In this document: positions 10,901-20,232 of the stretch, one piece after another
Numbering within the stretch: position 1 is the stretch's first letter
Layout of the letters: each line of letters opens with the position of its first letter
Source of the DNA: Oscillospiraceae bacterium
Lineage (GTDB): Bacteria > Bacillota > Clostridia > Oscillospirales > Oscillospiraceae
NCBI GenBank assembly: GCA_916988195.3
Contig: CAKASQ030000077.1
Location: forward strand, 43,076 to 107,075
Direction of reading: 5' to 3'
DNA length: 64,000 nt
Program-made: the position numbers and the translations under genes
The notes under the pieces: generated by a model
Database searches by the model: none
Told to the model about the DNA's origin: nothing
The model's input: only the letters and a program-made list of their open reading frames with translations

Positions 10901-11153
10901 TGCGGAGATGGCCGTGGAGGACGATTACGGCATGATCGACGGTATCATCAACAATGGCGCAAAAGAGCCTACGGTGGCAGAGCTGGAACAGCAGACCCGC
11001 AACGGTCAGCCCATTTCCCTCATGGATTTGGCTACCGCTGCCCATCGGGAGGAACGGGAAAAGAAAAAGTCCGTCATGGAGCAGCTGAAAAGCCAGCCCA
11101 AGGCAGAACACAAAAAGACAGCGCCCAAAAAGAGTGCGGAAAGGGAGATTTGA
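7902..11153 (+). CDS. CHC2 zinc finger fused to ArdC-like / ImmA-like / YodL-type multidomain protein
   Basis: A 1,083-residue ICE protein. Residues about 1-90 form a primase-type CHC2 zinc finger (C34, H37, C52, C55 in CCPFHDDKNPSM and HCFGCGEDGD). From M192 on the protein resembles ArdC-like single-strand DNA-binding antirestriction proteins (about 195-290), followed by a zinc-metallopeptidase-like motif HEIAH at 401-405, then YodL/LPD-type repeats and a C-terminal segment like DUF4316. In related ICEs the CHC2 part and the ArdC-like part are, to my knowledge, usually separate genes. Here they are in frame, yet an SD (8458-8464) and ATG (8475) remain at the junction, so a second, shorter product of about 892 residues may also be made. 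Likely role: protecting or processing incoming single-stranded DNA. Confidence 0.85.
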   Translation: MAENVFEAVKQSVSTREAAAFYGIEVKRNGMACCPFHDDKNPSMKVDQRFHCFGCGEDGDVIDFTAKLFNLSPKEAAEKLAQDFGLIYDSQAPPRRRYVRQKTEAQKFRENRQRCYRVLSDYYYLLKKWEADRSPRTPEEEPHPRFVEAIQKKPYVEYLLDLFLYESEEEQKAWIAEHTAEITHLERRLKIMAENKPTNRERLREITDGIEQGIKELFESEKYMRYLSVMSRFHRYSVNNTMLIYMQKPDATLVAGYNKWKDQFERHVKKGEHGITIIAPTPYKKKIEEQKLDPDTKAPILDKDGKIVTEEKEIEIPMFRPVKVFDVSQTDGKPLPELASSLSGNVPNYEAFMEALRRSAPVPITFEAMAADTDGYFSADHQKIAIRQGMSEVQTVSATVHEIAHSKLHDPKKYEMLPSWKVVQESEGGTKHDFKLDFATEKEAEQFASDMDWRYVDENQFEWRLAVEEDATAEKQAIKNRHTEEVEAESISYAVCKYFGIETGENSFGYIASWSQGKELKELRASLETINKTSGTLISDIERHYKEICKERGIDPHAKVEPETAPIEQPTSNLTYYVAECMEFPNLGEYHDNLSLEEAVRIYQEIPAERMNGIKGIGFELKDGSDYEGPFPILTGHTIDLDTIQAIDYYRDNPLVQKAVKELAAAMPEMEVLGADANQQEALFLIDNATYLHIQPCDSGWDYTLYDAASMKELDGGQLDMPELSCMKAVLQICDDNDLSSNSVKYAPLPMIETLQDAAYQQMQAEVRQRTSSSQLPEAQEQALDEYPMPDEQVSTPDMQEYGYSYDGMFPVTRERALELDAAGLTVYVLHEDNTESMVFDPQEIMDHGGLFGVDREEWEKSPQFHEKVMERQEHQQEREQAFLSQNRDCFAIYQVSRDDPQNVRFMNLDWLKSHDISIDRSNYDLIYTAPLRESGTVPEQLEKLYEQFNLQKPADFHSPSMSVSDIVAIKQDGKVSCHYCDSVGFTQIPGFLPENPLKNAEMAVEDDYGMIDGIINNGAKEPTVAELEQQTRNGQPISLMDLATAAHREEREKKKSVMEQLKSQPKAEHKKTAPKKSAEREI
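8458..8477 (+). promoter_or_regulatory. internal ribosome binding site and start inside the CHC2/ArdC fusion
   Basis: AAAGGAG at 8458-8464 followed 10 bases later by ATG at 8475, in frame with the long protein at its residue 192, exactly where the ArdC-like homology begins (MAENKPTNRERL). Confidence 0.55.
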
Positions 11154-11154
11154 T

Positions 11155-11370
11155 ATGGGAAACTTTACTTTTGAGGAAATGAACCTGATGTGCATTTACA
11201 ATACCGGCAGCCGCACCGGACTGATCGACAGCCTGCGTGAGATGCGCGGCGAGCTGGCCCCGGAGGAAACCGAGCTGCGGGAGTTGACAGACAGCGCACT
11301 GGGCAAGCTCCAGGCCATGAGTGATGCCGAGTTTGCCGAGCTGGAGTTGTATCCGGATTTTGACCAGTAA
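11155..11370 (+). CDS. TTRAP family (putative transposon-transfer assisting protein)
   Basis: A 71-residue protein, start chosen at 11155 because AAGGGAG lies 7 bases upstream and the preceding stop ends at 11153; the longer in-frame start at 11134 would overlap that gene. The sequence MGNFTFEEMNLMCIYNTGSR followed by LAPEETELRELTDSALGKL and ending YPDFDQ matches the TTRAP pattern of Tn1549-like elements. Small, acidic, without membrane helix. Function is unproven even in the family. It is the last gene before a hairpin terminator. Confidence 0.85.
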   Translation: MGNFTFEEMNLMCIYNTGSRTGLIDSLREMRGELAPEETELRELTDSALGKLQAMSDAEFAELELYPDFDQ

Positions 11371-11389
11371 ACACTATAATCGCAGGGAT

Positions 11390-11417
11390 GGGGTGGCAAT
11401 ATGCCACCCCACCTTTT
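11390..11417 (+). terminator. hairpin terminator after the TTRAP gene
   Basis: GGGGTGGCA (11390-11398) pairs perfectly with TGCCACCCC (11402-11410) around a 3-base loop, followed by ACCTTTTT. It separates the TTRAP operon from the giant helicase gene and may attenuate rather than fully stop transcription. Confidence 0.75.
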
Positions 11418-11448
11418 TACCCCAAAACTGAAAGGAGGACAGAACACT

Positions 11449-14400
11449 ATGCCAACCAAAGCTGAACTATATGCACAGATGGCGGAGAAGGTAACAACGC
11501 AGCTCACGGGGAGCTGGCAGGAATGGGCAGGGTTCCTTACTACGGCAGCCCGACTTTACAAGTACCCGTTCCATGAGCAGTTGATGATCTACGCCCAGCG
11601 TCCGGACGCCACCGCCTGTGCAGAGTACGATTTGTGGAATGAAAAGATGGGCCGGTATGTAAGGCGCGGCTCCAAGGGAATTGCTCTGGTGGACGATTCC
11701 GGGGACAGGCCCCGCCTGCGCTATGTTTTTGATATTTCCGACACCGGAACCCGTGAACATTCCCGCACTCCCTGGCTGTGGCAGCTGGAGGAGAGCCATT
11801 TGGATTCGGTGCAGGCCATGCTTGAGCGCACCTATGATGTTTCCGGTGATGACCTCGCCGGACAGCTCACGGAGGTAGCCGGAAAACTGGCTGAGGAATA
11901 CTGGACGGAGCATCAGCAAGACTTCTTCTATATCGTTGACGGTTCCTTTTTGGAGGAATATGATGAGTTTAACATCGGAGTACAGTTCAAGGCAGCAGCC
12001 ACCGTCAGCATCACTTACGCTTTGATGTCCCGCTGCGGACTGGAGCCAGAACGCTACTTCGACCACGAAGATTTCATGGCAATCTTTGATTTCAACACCC
12101 CGTCCACCATCGGAGCGCTGGGAACAGCGGTCAGCCAGATCAACCAGCAGGTGCTGCGGCAGATCGGCGTTACCGTCCGAAATGCAGAGCGCGAAGCCAA
12201 CCAAGAAAGGAGCAAACAAGATGAACAATCCCATGACCTATATCCAGAACGGAGACTATCTGATTCCCGACCTGAAGCTGAGCCAGCAGCCGGAGAAACC
12301 CTTGGGCAAGTACGGAAGGATGAGGAAAACCTACCTGAAGGAACACCGTCCCATCCTCTACAACCAGATGCTGCTGAGCGAGAAGTTGTACCCGCACCTT
12401 CTGGAGATCGACGAGACCGCCCAGAGCAGACTGGAGCAGATGATGCCCCAGCTGGCGAAGGAAGCGGGAGCCACCGAGGACCTGAAAGCCAGCGATCCCA
12501 TGAAGTGGGTGGGGCTGATGAACACCTGCAAAGCTCAGGCCGAGGAGATCCTGATGGCGGAGCTTATCAACAGCTGACTCTAAACCTGTTCCTCTCCGAA
12601 GCGGAACAGATCCAATCCATAGATGAAGCAGAGAATGTAGCGCATACATCCTCTGCTTTTTCTTTTACCCAAAATGACATCGACCATGTGCTGCGTTTGG
12701 GCGGCAATACAGACCGTCAAAGGGAGCGTGTGGTTGCAGCCTTTGAAAAGCAGAAAACCACCGCTGAGATTGCCGAGATACTGAAAACGCTGTACCACGG
12801 CGGCAATGGCCTTGGCAGTGTGAGCGCATGGTATGCCGAGGATGGTATCCATCTTTCACATGGGAAGTCTGTCCGTTATGACAGGTCTGCCCAGGTCATT
12901 TCCTGGGAGAGTGCCGCAGAGCGTATCGGGGAGCTTTTGGAAAGTGGTCAGTTTGCCTCCAATGTGGAGCTTGCAGAAGCGGCAGGCTATGAACGCTCCC
13001 TCCTCTCGGAAAAGCTCTGGCATCTGTATCACGATCTCAGTGAGGACGCCAGAAAAGGCGGATATTTGTCCTGCCTGTCAGAGATCAAAGGCAATGGTTT
13101 CCCGGAGGAGACCCGCCGCCTGATGGAGCAGCTGAGTGAACCGGCTTTCCGCCAGACCCTCAAGGAAGAATACGCCGCCTTCTGGACTGCCTATCAGCAG
13201 GACCGTGACCTGTTGCGTTTTCACTATCATAGACCGAGGGAGATCTGGGAGAACCTGAAGGACCTTGACCTGCCCCGCAGGACCTTTTCTTCAGAGCTTT
13301 CCCAAGTGCCAACCGTCCAGCACTTTATTACCGAGGATGAGATCGACGCCGCCATGACCGGCGGAAGCAGTTTCGCCGGAGGAAAAGGCCGTATCTATGC
13401 GTTCTTCATGGAAAACCATACGGATAAGGAAAAAGTGAGATTCCTCAAAGACGAGTATGGCATTGGCGGACGCTCTCATGCCCTGTCCGGCGCAACACAC
13501 AGCGGCGAAGATCACGACGGGAAAGGGTTGCACTATAAAAAGCAGGACTGCCCGGATGTTCACTTGAACTGGGAAAAGGTTGCCAAGCGCATTACCTCTC
13601 TTGTCCAGAAAGGCCGCTATCTTACCGAACAGGAACAGGCGCAGTATGACAAAATCCAGGCTGAAAAGGAATTGGCAGAAGAAGATGCCATCCAAGCCCA
13701 GCAGCCGGAGGTGGAGGAAGAAACGCCAAAGCCTACCCTTCGGGAGCAGTTTGAGCAGTATAAGACTGTGGTGACTGCCGCCATTTCCGAGGATGCCGCA
13801 TACCGCAATGCCTGCGGGCATTCTGACCGTGAAAATGTTGTCATCGAGGGCAATGCCGCTGTGCGCCGTGCGGTCCTTGGTTCTAAGGATATGGAGCTGA
13901 TTCGCCTCTATTCGGATGTGCCGGAGTTCCGACAGCGACTGCACCGGGAAGTGATCGACGAAACCTATCCAAAGCTCCATGAACTTCTGCGCCCTCTTTC
14001 TCAGGAAGATATTGATACTGCCATTTGTGCATGGAACGGCAATATCGAGAGTAAACATGCTGTCGTCCGTTATATGAAAGACCATGCAAGAGAGAAAGAT
14101 ACCGCTGCATGGCTGGCTCAGGAATACAGTGGCAGCAACATCCCGTTCGTTGTCCGTGCCGGAAGCCCGGAGGAAACGCAGCTGCCCTGGCCGAAGGTAC
14201 AGCGCAGGCTTGCCCAGCTGATTCAGGAGGACCGGTTCTATACCGAAGAAGAACAGGAACGTTTTGACAACATCGACCCCATCGCCATCCGGGAAGCCCT
14301 GGAGGAAAGAGGGATTGTCAACGGACAGGTGGCAGACACGGAAAAACTGGACAATGCCCCGTTTATCCAACAGGTGATGTCAGATGCCGAGCAGATCGCA

Positions 14401-17400
14401 GATGCCGAGACAGAGCAGACTTCCAAAGTTTCCATTTCCGATGAGGAATATGACGCAGTTCGCCGCCCAATTCCGCAAAGAACCTCCTATGACCCAGCCG
14501 CCCCGGTCTATGCCGTGGGCGATACCGTGTATATCGAGGATGACGCCTATCAGATCACCGAGCTGCGGGAGGACACCGTACAGCTTCTGCCCACCGGGAT
14601 GGTATATCCCATCTACCGGGCAGAGCGCAAAGAACAGTTCGAGCAGCTGCTTCGGGCAGACCGCCGCAATGCTTACTATACCGAATTTCTTCCTATTGAC
14701 CCGGACAAGGCAGATCAGGACTTGCGGGATGTATTGGCTCATGGACTGATGGATGAAGCGGATAAAAAGCAGATTTTCACGCTGCTGCAATCCGGCAGGA
14801 GCAACAGCGAGATCGCCTACTGGCTGAGCAGAGCCTATTCCGGTGAGATCGAGACACTGAATCTGGAGACCGGCGATATTGCCGATTACCGTACCACGGC
14901 ACAGGGCATAGAACTGGAAGTCATGGATGCAGAGGAAAAGCGTCTGGCTATGCTGTATTTCCGCTGGGATGAAGTTGCGCCTTTGCTGCGCGGGATGTAT
15001 GCCCGTCAGCAGGACGGTTTTGGACAGGAACAGCCCCAACCGACTACCGAATCCCCGACCTTCCATTCCGAGACCATGGCCGTCTATCCGGGCGATAAGA
15101 ACCATCTACCTTATGATGTGGTGGTGGAACAGCTGCATATCGAGGAGCCGGAGCCGCCAGCACCTGTGACAGAGCCGGAGAAAACCTTTGAGGAAGTGCT
15201 GGACGAACACTCGGTTTCCATTCAGGTCAATGGCCAGTGGCAGACCTTCCCCAATGCCAAAGCTGCCGAGGAAGCCTCCTATGAGGAATACAAGGCCAAC
15301 CTGCGCCGCAATGCACAGAACTTCCGTATTACCGATGAGCATTTGGGTGAAGGCGGTCCGAAAGCCAAGTTCCAGGCAAATATCAATGCGATTCGTTTGC
15401 TGAAAGAACTGGAAGTTGCCGGACAGCAGGCAAGCCCCGAACAGCAGGAGGTTCTTTCTCGATACGTGGGCTGGGGCGGTCTCTCTGATGCTTTTGACCC
15501 GGAGAAACCGGCATGGGCTTTAGAGTATGCCCAGCTAAAAGAACTGCTGACCCGGTCGGAATATGCCGCCGCCAGAAGCTCTACCCTCAACGCCCATTAC
15601 ACCAGCCCTACGGTCATTCAGGCCATCTATGAAGCGGTGGACCGTATGGGATTTGAGACCGGAAATATTCTGGAGCCGTCTATGGGTGTGGGCAATTTCT
15701 TTGGTATGCTGCCGGAGAAAATACGAAACAGCCATTTGTACGGCGTGGAGCTGGACCCTGTTTCCGGGCGCATCGCAAAGCAGCTCTATCCCAAGGCGGA
15801 CATCACAGTAGGAGGCTTTGAGACCACCGATAGGCGTGACTTCTTTGACCTTGCCATCGGCAATGTGCCGTTCGGTCAGTATCAGGTCAACGACAAAGCC
15901 TACAACAAGCTGAATTTCAGTATTCATAACTACTTTTTCGCCAAAGCACTCGACCAGGTGCGTCCCGGCGGCGTGGTAGCTTTTGTGACCTCCCGATATA
16001 CCATGGACGCCAAGGATTCCACCGTGCGCCGCTATCTTGCCCAGCGTGCCGAGCTGCTGGGAGCCATCCGTCTGCCCAATGACGCTTTCAAGAAAAACGC
16101 TGGTGCAGAGGTCGTTTCGGACATCATTTTCCTGCAAAAGCGTGACCGTCCGTTGGACATCGTGCCGGAGTGGACGCAGACCGGACAGACGCAGGATGGA
16201 TTTGCCATTAACCGCTACTTCCTGGACCACCCGGAAATGGTGCTGGGCCGACAGGAACCGGAAAGCACCGCCCATGGCATGGACTACACCGTGAATCCCA
16301 TTGAGGGGCTGGAGCTTGCCGATCAGCTGCATGATGCTGTGAAGTACATTCATGGGACTTATCAGGAGGCAGAGCTGCCGGAGCTGGGCGAAGGCGAAGC
16401 CATTGACACCTCCATTCCTGCCGATCCTAATGTGAAGAACTATTCCTATGCCATTGTAGACGGGCAGGTGTACTACCGGGAAAACAGCCGCATGGTGCGC
16501 CCGGATCTCAACACCACTGCAGAAGCCCGCGTAAAAGGTCTTGTGGGACTGCGGGATTGTGTGCAGGAACTGATCGACCTTCAGATGGATGCAGCGGTTC
16601 CGGACAGCACCATTACCCAAAAGCAGGCGGAACTGAACAGCCTCTATGATAGCTTTTCTGCAAAATATGGCCTTATCAATGACCGTGCAAACCGACTGGC
16701 CTATGCAGACGATTCTTCCTATTACCTGCTCTGTGCGCTGGAAGTCATCGACGAGGACGGGAAACTGGAACGTAAGGCAGATATGTTCACCAAGCGGACC
16801 ATCAAGCCCCATCAGGCGGTGGCTGTGGTGGATACGGCAAGTGAAGCACTGGCGGTGTCCATCTCGGAAAAAGCCTGCGTGGATATGGACTATATGAGCC
16901 AGCTTACCGGAAAAACAAAAGAAGAACTGGCCGGAGAGCTGCAAGGCGTAATCTTCCGTGTACCGGGACAGTTGGAGCAGGACGGAACGCCCCATTATGT
17001 GACTGCTGATGAATACCTTTCCGGCAATGTACGCCGAAAACTGCGTCAGGCGCAGCGGGCGGCACAGCAGGACCCTTCTTTTGCAGTCAATGTGGAAGCC
17101 CTTACCGCCGCCCAGCCCAAAGACCTGGATGCGTCGGAGATCGAGGTGCGTCTGGGCGCTACATGGATCGACAAGGAATATATCCAGCAGTTTATGTATG
17201 AGACCTTTAATACCCCGTTTTATCTCCAGCGCAGTATCGGGGTCAACTATTCGTCCTTTACTGCTGAATGGCAGATCAAGGGGAAATCTTCTGTATCCTA
17301 CAACGATGTGGCAGCTTATACCACCTACGGAACCAGCCGTGCCAATGCCTACAAGATTTTGGAGGACAGCCTGAACCTGCGGGATGTCCGCATCTATGAC

Positions 17401-20232
17401 ACCATAGAGGACGCAGACGGAAAAGAGCGCCGCGTACTGAACGCCAAGGAGACCACCCTGGCTGCTCAAAAACAGCAGGCGATCCGGGAAGCCTTTAGGG
17501 ACTGGATCTGGAGAGACCCGGAGCGTCGCCAGACTTTGGTGCGCCAGTACAACGAAGAAATGAACGCTACCCGTCCCCGCGAGTATGATGGCAGCCATAT
17601 CACTTTTGGCGGCATGAACCCGGCCATTACCCTGCGGGAACACCAGAAAAGCGCCATCGCCCATGTGCTGTATGGAGGAAATACCCTGTTGGCACATGAA
17701 GTAGGCGCAGGCAAAACTTTTGAAATGGTAGCTGCTTCGATGGAAGCCAAACGCCTGGGACTGTGCCAGAAATCTCTCTTTGTGGTTCCAAACCATCTGA
17801 CCGAGCAGTGGGCGTCGGAGTTTCTGCGTCTCTATCCTTCCGCCAATATCTTAGTTACCACAAAAAAGGACTTTGAGACCCATAACCGAAAGAAGTTCTG
17901 CGCTCGTATTGCGACGGGTGATTATGATGCCATTATCATGGGACACAGTCAGTTTGAGCGTATCCCCATCAGCCGGGAGCGTCAGGAACGGCTTCTTTAT
18001 GAACAGATCGACGAGATCACTGAGGGGATTGCAGAGGTACAGGCCAGTGGCGGCGAGCGTTTTACCGTCAAGCAGCTGGAGCGTACCAGAAAGTCTCTGG
18101 AAGCCAGACTGGAAAAGCTGCAAGCCGAAGGGCGAAAAGACGATGTGGTAACCTTCGAGCAGCTGGGTGTGGACCGTTTGTTTGTGGACGAGGCCCACAA
18201 CTACAAAAACCTGTTTTTATACACCAAAATGCGGAATGTGGCAGGTCTCTCCACCAGCGATGCCCAAAAGTCCAGCGATATGTTCGCCAAGTGCCGCTAT
18301 ATGGACGAGATCACCGGAAACCGTGGCGTGATTTTTGCCACCGGCACACCGGTCAGCAACTCCATGACCGAGCTTTACACCATGCAGCGTTACCTTCAGT
18401 ATGAACGCCTGCAAGAACTGAACATGACCCACTTCGACTGCTGGGCTTCCCGATTTGGGGAGACCGTCACAGCATTGGAGCTGGCGCCGGAGGGAACCGG
18501 CTACCGGGCAAGAACGAGATTCAGCAAGTTCTTTAACCTGCCGGAGCTGATGAACCTGTTCAAAGAAGTGGCGGACATCAAGACCGCCGACCAACTGAAC
18601 CTGCCCACCCCGGAGGTGGAATACCACAACATCGTGGCGCAGCCTACCGAACATCAGCAGGAAATGGTCAAGGCCCTTTCGGAGCGCGCATCGCTGGTAC
18701 ACAGCGGAACCGTTGACCCGTCCCAGGACAATATGCTCAAGATTACCTCGGATGGCCGTAAGCTGGGCCTGGACCAGAGAATCGTCAACCAGATGCTGCC
18801 GGATGAACCTGGCACAAAGGTCAATCAGTGCGTGGACAACATCATGCAGATCTGGCGGGATGGCAAAGCTGACAAGCTGACCCAGCTGGTGTTCTGCGAC
18901 ATTTCTACACCGCAGGCAAAAGCTCCTGCAAGCAAGGCGGCGAAAACGCTGGATAATCCACTGCTTCACGCATTGGAAGGCGCTGTGCCTCTGCCGGAGC
19001 AGGAACCGGTCTTTACGGTATATGACGATATTCGTCAGAAACTTATTGCTCAGGGAATGCCTGCCGACCAGATCGCTTTTATCCATGAAGCCAATACCGA
19101 AGTGCGGAAAAAGGAGCTGTTCTCTAAGGTCCGTACCGGTCAGGTGCGTGTCCTATTAGGCAGCACCGCCAAGATGGGCGCAGGCACCAATGTGCAGGAC
19201 CGTCTGGTGGCACTGCATGACCTGGACTGTCCGTGGAGGCCGGGAGACCTTGCCCAGCGCAAGGGCCGTATCGAGCGCCAGGGTAACCAGAATCCTCTTG
19301 TCCATGTGTACCGCTATGTGACCGAAGGAACCTTTGACGCATACCTCTGGCAGACGGTGGAGAATAAACAAAAATTCATCAGCCAGATCATGACCAGCAA
19401 AAGTCCGGTTCGCTCCTGCGATGATGTGGATGAAACAGCCCTCAGTTTTGCCGAGATCAAAGCTCTGTGCGCCGGAGATCCCCGCATCAAGGAGCGTATG
19501 GATTTGGATGTGGAGGTATCCCGCCTGAAGCTGATGAAAGCCGACCACCAGAGCAAGCAATATCGTCTGGAGGACCAGCTACTCAAATACTTCCCGGAGG
19601 AAATTGAAAAGCACAAAGGTTTTATCATGGGCTTTGAATCTGACCTGGAGGTTTTGGCAGTTCACCCGCACCCGGAGGACGGTTTTGCTGGTATGGAAAT
19701 CCGCGGCGATCTGCTGACCGATAAGGAGAACGCCGGCGCAGCCCTTTTGGATGCCTGCAAGGAGGTCAAAACCTCCGATCCGGTGCAGATCGGCAGCTAC
19801 CGGGGCTATGCCATATCCGTGGAATTTTCCGCTTGGAAACAGGAGTATACGCTCCTGCTGAAAGGACAGATGACCCACCGGGCAACCCTTGGTACAGACC
19901 CGCGCGGAAATCTTACCCGTATCGACAACGCACTGGCGCAGATGCCCCAGCGTTTGGAAGCGGTCAAAAATCAGCTGGAGAACCTTTACCAGCAGCAGGC
20001 CGCAGCCAAGGAGGAAGTAGGAAAGCCGTTCCCCTTTGAGGACGATCTGCGGGTCAAGTCCGCCCGTCTGGTGGAACTGGACACCTTGCTGAACATTGAC
20101 GGCAAGGGTCATGCCCAGCCGGAAACTGTGGTTGCCAAGAGTGCGCGGCCATCGGTGCTGGACAGCCTGAAACGCCCTATGCCGCCACGCAGCCTTGAAA
20201 AGAAACCAAAACAACACGAGGAGGTACGATGA
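11449..20232 (+). CDS. giant methyltransferase-helicase (SNF2/DEAH) of the ICE
   Basis: A 2,927-residue protein; ATG 11449 has AAAGGAGG just upstream, so the longer in-frame ATG at 11401 (inside a terminator stem) is rejected. Visible parts: an N-terminal ArdC-like domain (about 1-245); a low-complexity segment (about 258-376) that is tnpV read in another frame; several helical repeats; an N6-adenine methyltransferase-like fold (EPSMGVGNFF near 1405, catalytic-type motif GNVPFG near 1471); and a superfamily 2 helicase with Walker A HEVGAGKT near 2083, DEAH-type VDEAHN near 2247 and a motif VI region RKGRIERQGN near 2605. Probably guards or remodels element DNA on entry. Coupled to the next gene by a 4-base overlap. 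Confidence 0.88.
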   Translation: MPTKAELYAQMAEKVTTQLTGSWQEWAGFLTTAARLYKYPFHEQLMIYAQRPDATACAEYDLWNEKMGRYVRRGSKGIALVDDSGDRPRLRYVFDISDTGTREHSRTPWLWQLEESHLDSVQAMLERTYDVSGDDLAGQLTEVAGKLAEEYWTEHQQDFFYIVDGSFLEEYDEFNIGVQFKAAATVSITYALMSRCGLEPERYFDHEDFMAIFDFNTPSTIGALGTAVSQINQQVLRQIGVTVRNAEREANQERSKQDEQSHDLYPERRLSDSRPEAEPAAGETLGQVRKDEENLPEGTPSHPLQPDAAEREVVPAPSGDRRDRPEQTGADDAPAGEGSGSHRGPESQRSHEVGGADEHLQSSGRGDPDGGAYQQLTLNLFLSEAEQIQSIDEAENVAHTSSAFSFTQNDIDHVLRLGGNTDRQRERVVAAFEKQKTTAEIAEILKTLYHGGNGLGSVSAWYAEDGIHLSHGKSVRYDRSAQVISWESAAERIGELLESGQFASNVELAEAAGYERSLLSEKLWHLYHDLSEDARKGGYLSCLSEIKGNGFPEETRRLMEQLSEPAFRQTLKEEYAAFWTAYQQDRDLLRFHYHRPREIWENLKDLDLPRRTFSSELSQVPTVQHFITEDEIDAAMTGGSSFAGGKGRIYAFFMENHTDKEKVRFLKDEYGIGGRSHALSGATHSGEDHDGKGLHYKKQDCPDVHLNWEKVAKRITSLVQKGRYLTEQEQAQYDKIQAEKELAEEDAIQAQQPEVEEETPKPTLREQFEQYKTVVTAAISEDAAYRNACGHSDRENVVIEGNAAVRRAVLGSKDMELIRLYSDVPEFRQRLHREVIDETYPKLHELLRPLSQEDIDTAICAWNGNIESKHAVVRYMKDHAREKDTAAWLAQEYSGSNIPFVVRAGSPEETQLPWPKVQRRLAQLIQEDRFYTEEEQERFDNIDPIAIREALEERGIVNGQVADTEKLDNAPFIQQVMSDAEQIADAETEQTSKVSISDEEYDAVRRPIPQRTSYDPAAPVYAVGDTVYIEDDAYQITELREDTVQLLPTGMVYPIYRAERKEQFEQLLRADRRNAYYTEFLPIDPDKADQDLRDVLAHGLMDEADKKQIFTLLQSGRSNSEIAYWLSRAYSGEIETLNLETGDIADYRTTAQGIELEVMDAEEKRLAMLYFRWDEVAPLLRGMYARQQDGFGQEQPQPTTESPTFHSETMAVYPGDKNHLPYDVVVEQLHIEEPEPPAPVTEPEKTFEEVLDEHSVSIQVNGQWQTFPNAKAAEEASYEEYKANLRRNAQNFRITDEHLGEGGPKAKFQANINAIRLLKELEVAGQQASPEQQEVLSRYVGWGGLSDAFDPEKPAWALEYAQLKELLTRSEYAAARSSTLNAHYTSPTVIQAIYEAVDRMGFETGNILEPSMGVGNFFGMLPEKIRNSHLYGVELDPVSGRIAKQLYPKADITVGGFETTDRRDFFDLAIGNVPFGQYQVNDKAYNKLNFSIHNYFFAKALDQVRPGGVVAFVTSRYTMDAKDSTVRRYLAQRAELLGAIRLPNDAFKKNAGAEVVSDIIFLQKRDRPLDIVPEWTQTGQTQDGFAINRYFLDHPEMVLGRQEPESTAHGMDYTVNPIEGLELADQLHDAVKYIHGTYQEAELPELGEGEAIDTSIPADPNVKNYSYAIVDGQVYYRENSRMVRPDLNTTAEARVKGLVGLRDCVQELIDLQMDAAVPDSTITQKQAELNSLYDSFSAKYGLINDRANRLAYADDSSYYLLCALEVIDEDGKLERKADMFTKRTIKPHQAVAVVDTASEALAVSISEKACVDMDYMSQLTGKTKEELAGELQGVIFRVPGQLEQDGTPHYVTADEYLSGNVRRKLRQAQRAAQQDPSFAVNVEALTAAQPKDLDASEIEVRLGATWIDKEYIQQFMYETFNTPFYLQRSIGVNYSSFTAEWQIKGKSSVSYNDVAAYTTYGTSRANAYKILEDSLNLRDVRIYDTIEDADGKERRVLNAKETTLAAQKQQAIREAFRDWIWRDPERRQTLVRQYNEEMNATRPREYDGSHITFGGMNPAITLREHQKSAIAHVLYGGNTLLAHEVGAGKTFEMVAASMEAKRLGLCQKSLFVVPNHLTEQWASEFLRLYPSANILVTTKKDFETHNRKKFCARIATGDYDAIIMGHSQFERIPISRERQERLLYEQIDEITEGIAEVQASGGERFTVKQLERTRKSLEARLEKLQAEGRKDDVVTFEQLGVDRLFVDEAHNYKNLFLYTKMRNVAGLSTSDAQKSSDMFAKCRYMDEITGNRGVIFATGTPVSNSMTELYTMQRYLQYERLQELNMTHFDCWASRFGETVTALELAPEGTGYRARTRFSKFFNLPELMNLFKEVADIKTADQLNLPTPEVEYHNIVAQPTEHQQEMVKALSERASLVHSGTVDPSQDNMLKITSDGRKLGLDQRIVNQMLPDEPGTKVNQCVDNIMQIWRDGKADKLTQLVFCDISTPQAKAPASKAAKTLDNPLLHALEGAVPLPEQEPVFTVYDDIRQKLIAQGMPADQIAFIHEANTEVRKKELFSKVRTGQVRVLLGSTAKMGAGTNVQDRLVALHDLDCPWRPGDLAQRKGRIERQGNQNPLVHVYRYVTEGTFDAYLWQTVENKQKFISQIMTSKSPVRSCDDVDETALSFAEIKALCAGDPRIKERMDLDVEVSRLKLMKADHQSKQYRLEDQLLKYFPEEIEKHKGFIMGFESDLEVLAVHPHPEDGFAGMEIRGDLLTDKENAGAALLDACKEVKTSDPVQIGSYRGYAISVEFSAWKQEYTLLLKGQMTHRATLGTDPRGNLTRIDNALAQMPQRLEAVKNQLENLYQQQAAAKEEVGKPFPFEDDLRVKSARLVELDTLLNIDGKGHAQPETVVAKSARPSVLDSLKRPMPPRSLEKKPKQHEEVR
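12221..12577 (+). CDS. tnpV: TnpV family protein nested out of frame inside the giant helicase gene
   Basis: A 118-residue protein encoded entirely within the helicase gene but in a different frame. ATG 12221 is preceded by AGAAAGGAG (12205-12213). The sequence starts MNNPMTYIQNGDYLIPDL and contains LGKYGRMRKTYLKEHRP, a pattern I recognise from transposon-encoded TnpV proteins. The helicase frame over the same bases gives only Pro/Glu/Asp/Arg-rich low-complexity sequence, as expected if tnpV is the selected frame. TnpV function is unknown. Either frame alone could be the vestigial one; the SD and well-formed protein favour tnpV being expressed. Confidence 0.8.
   Translation: MNNPMTYIQNGDYLIPDLKLSQQPEKPLGKYGRMRKTYLKEHRPILYNQMLLSEKLYPHLLEIDETAQSRLEQMMPQLAKEAGATEDLKASDPMKWVGLMNTCKAQAEEILMAELINS

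Noticed and set aside
11401..11448. N-terminal extension of the giant helicase
   Set aside because: The start at 11401 lies in the stem of a terminator and has no SD; ATG 11449 has AAAGGAGG directly upstream.
15535..17796. 753-residue minus-strand ORF opposite the giant helicase gene
   Set aside because: Shadow frame of the methyltransferase/helicase region; Cys/His/Ile-rich composition and no SD.
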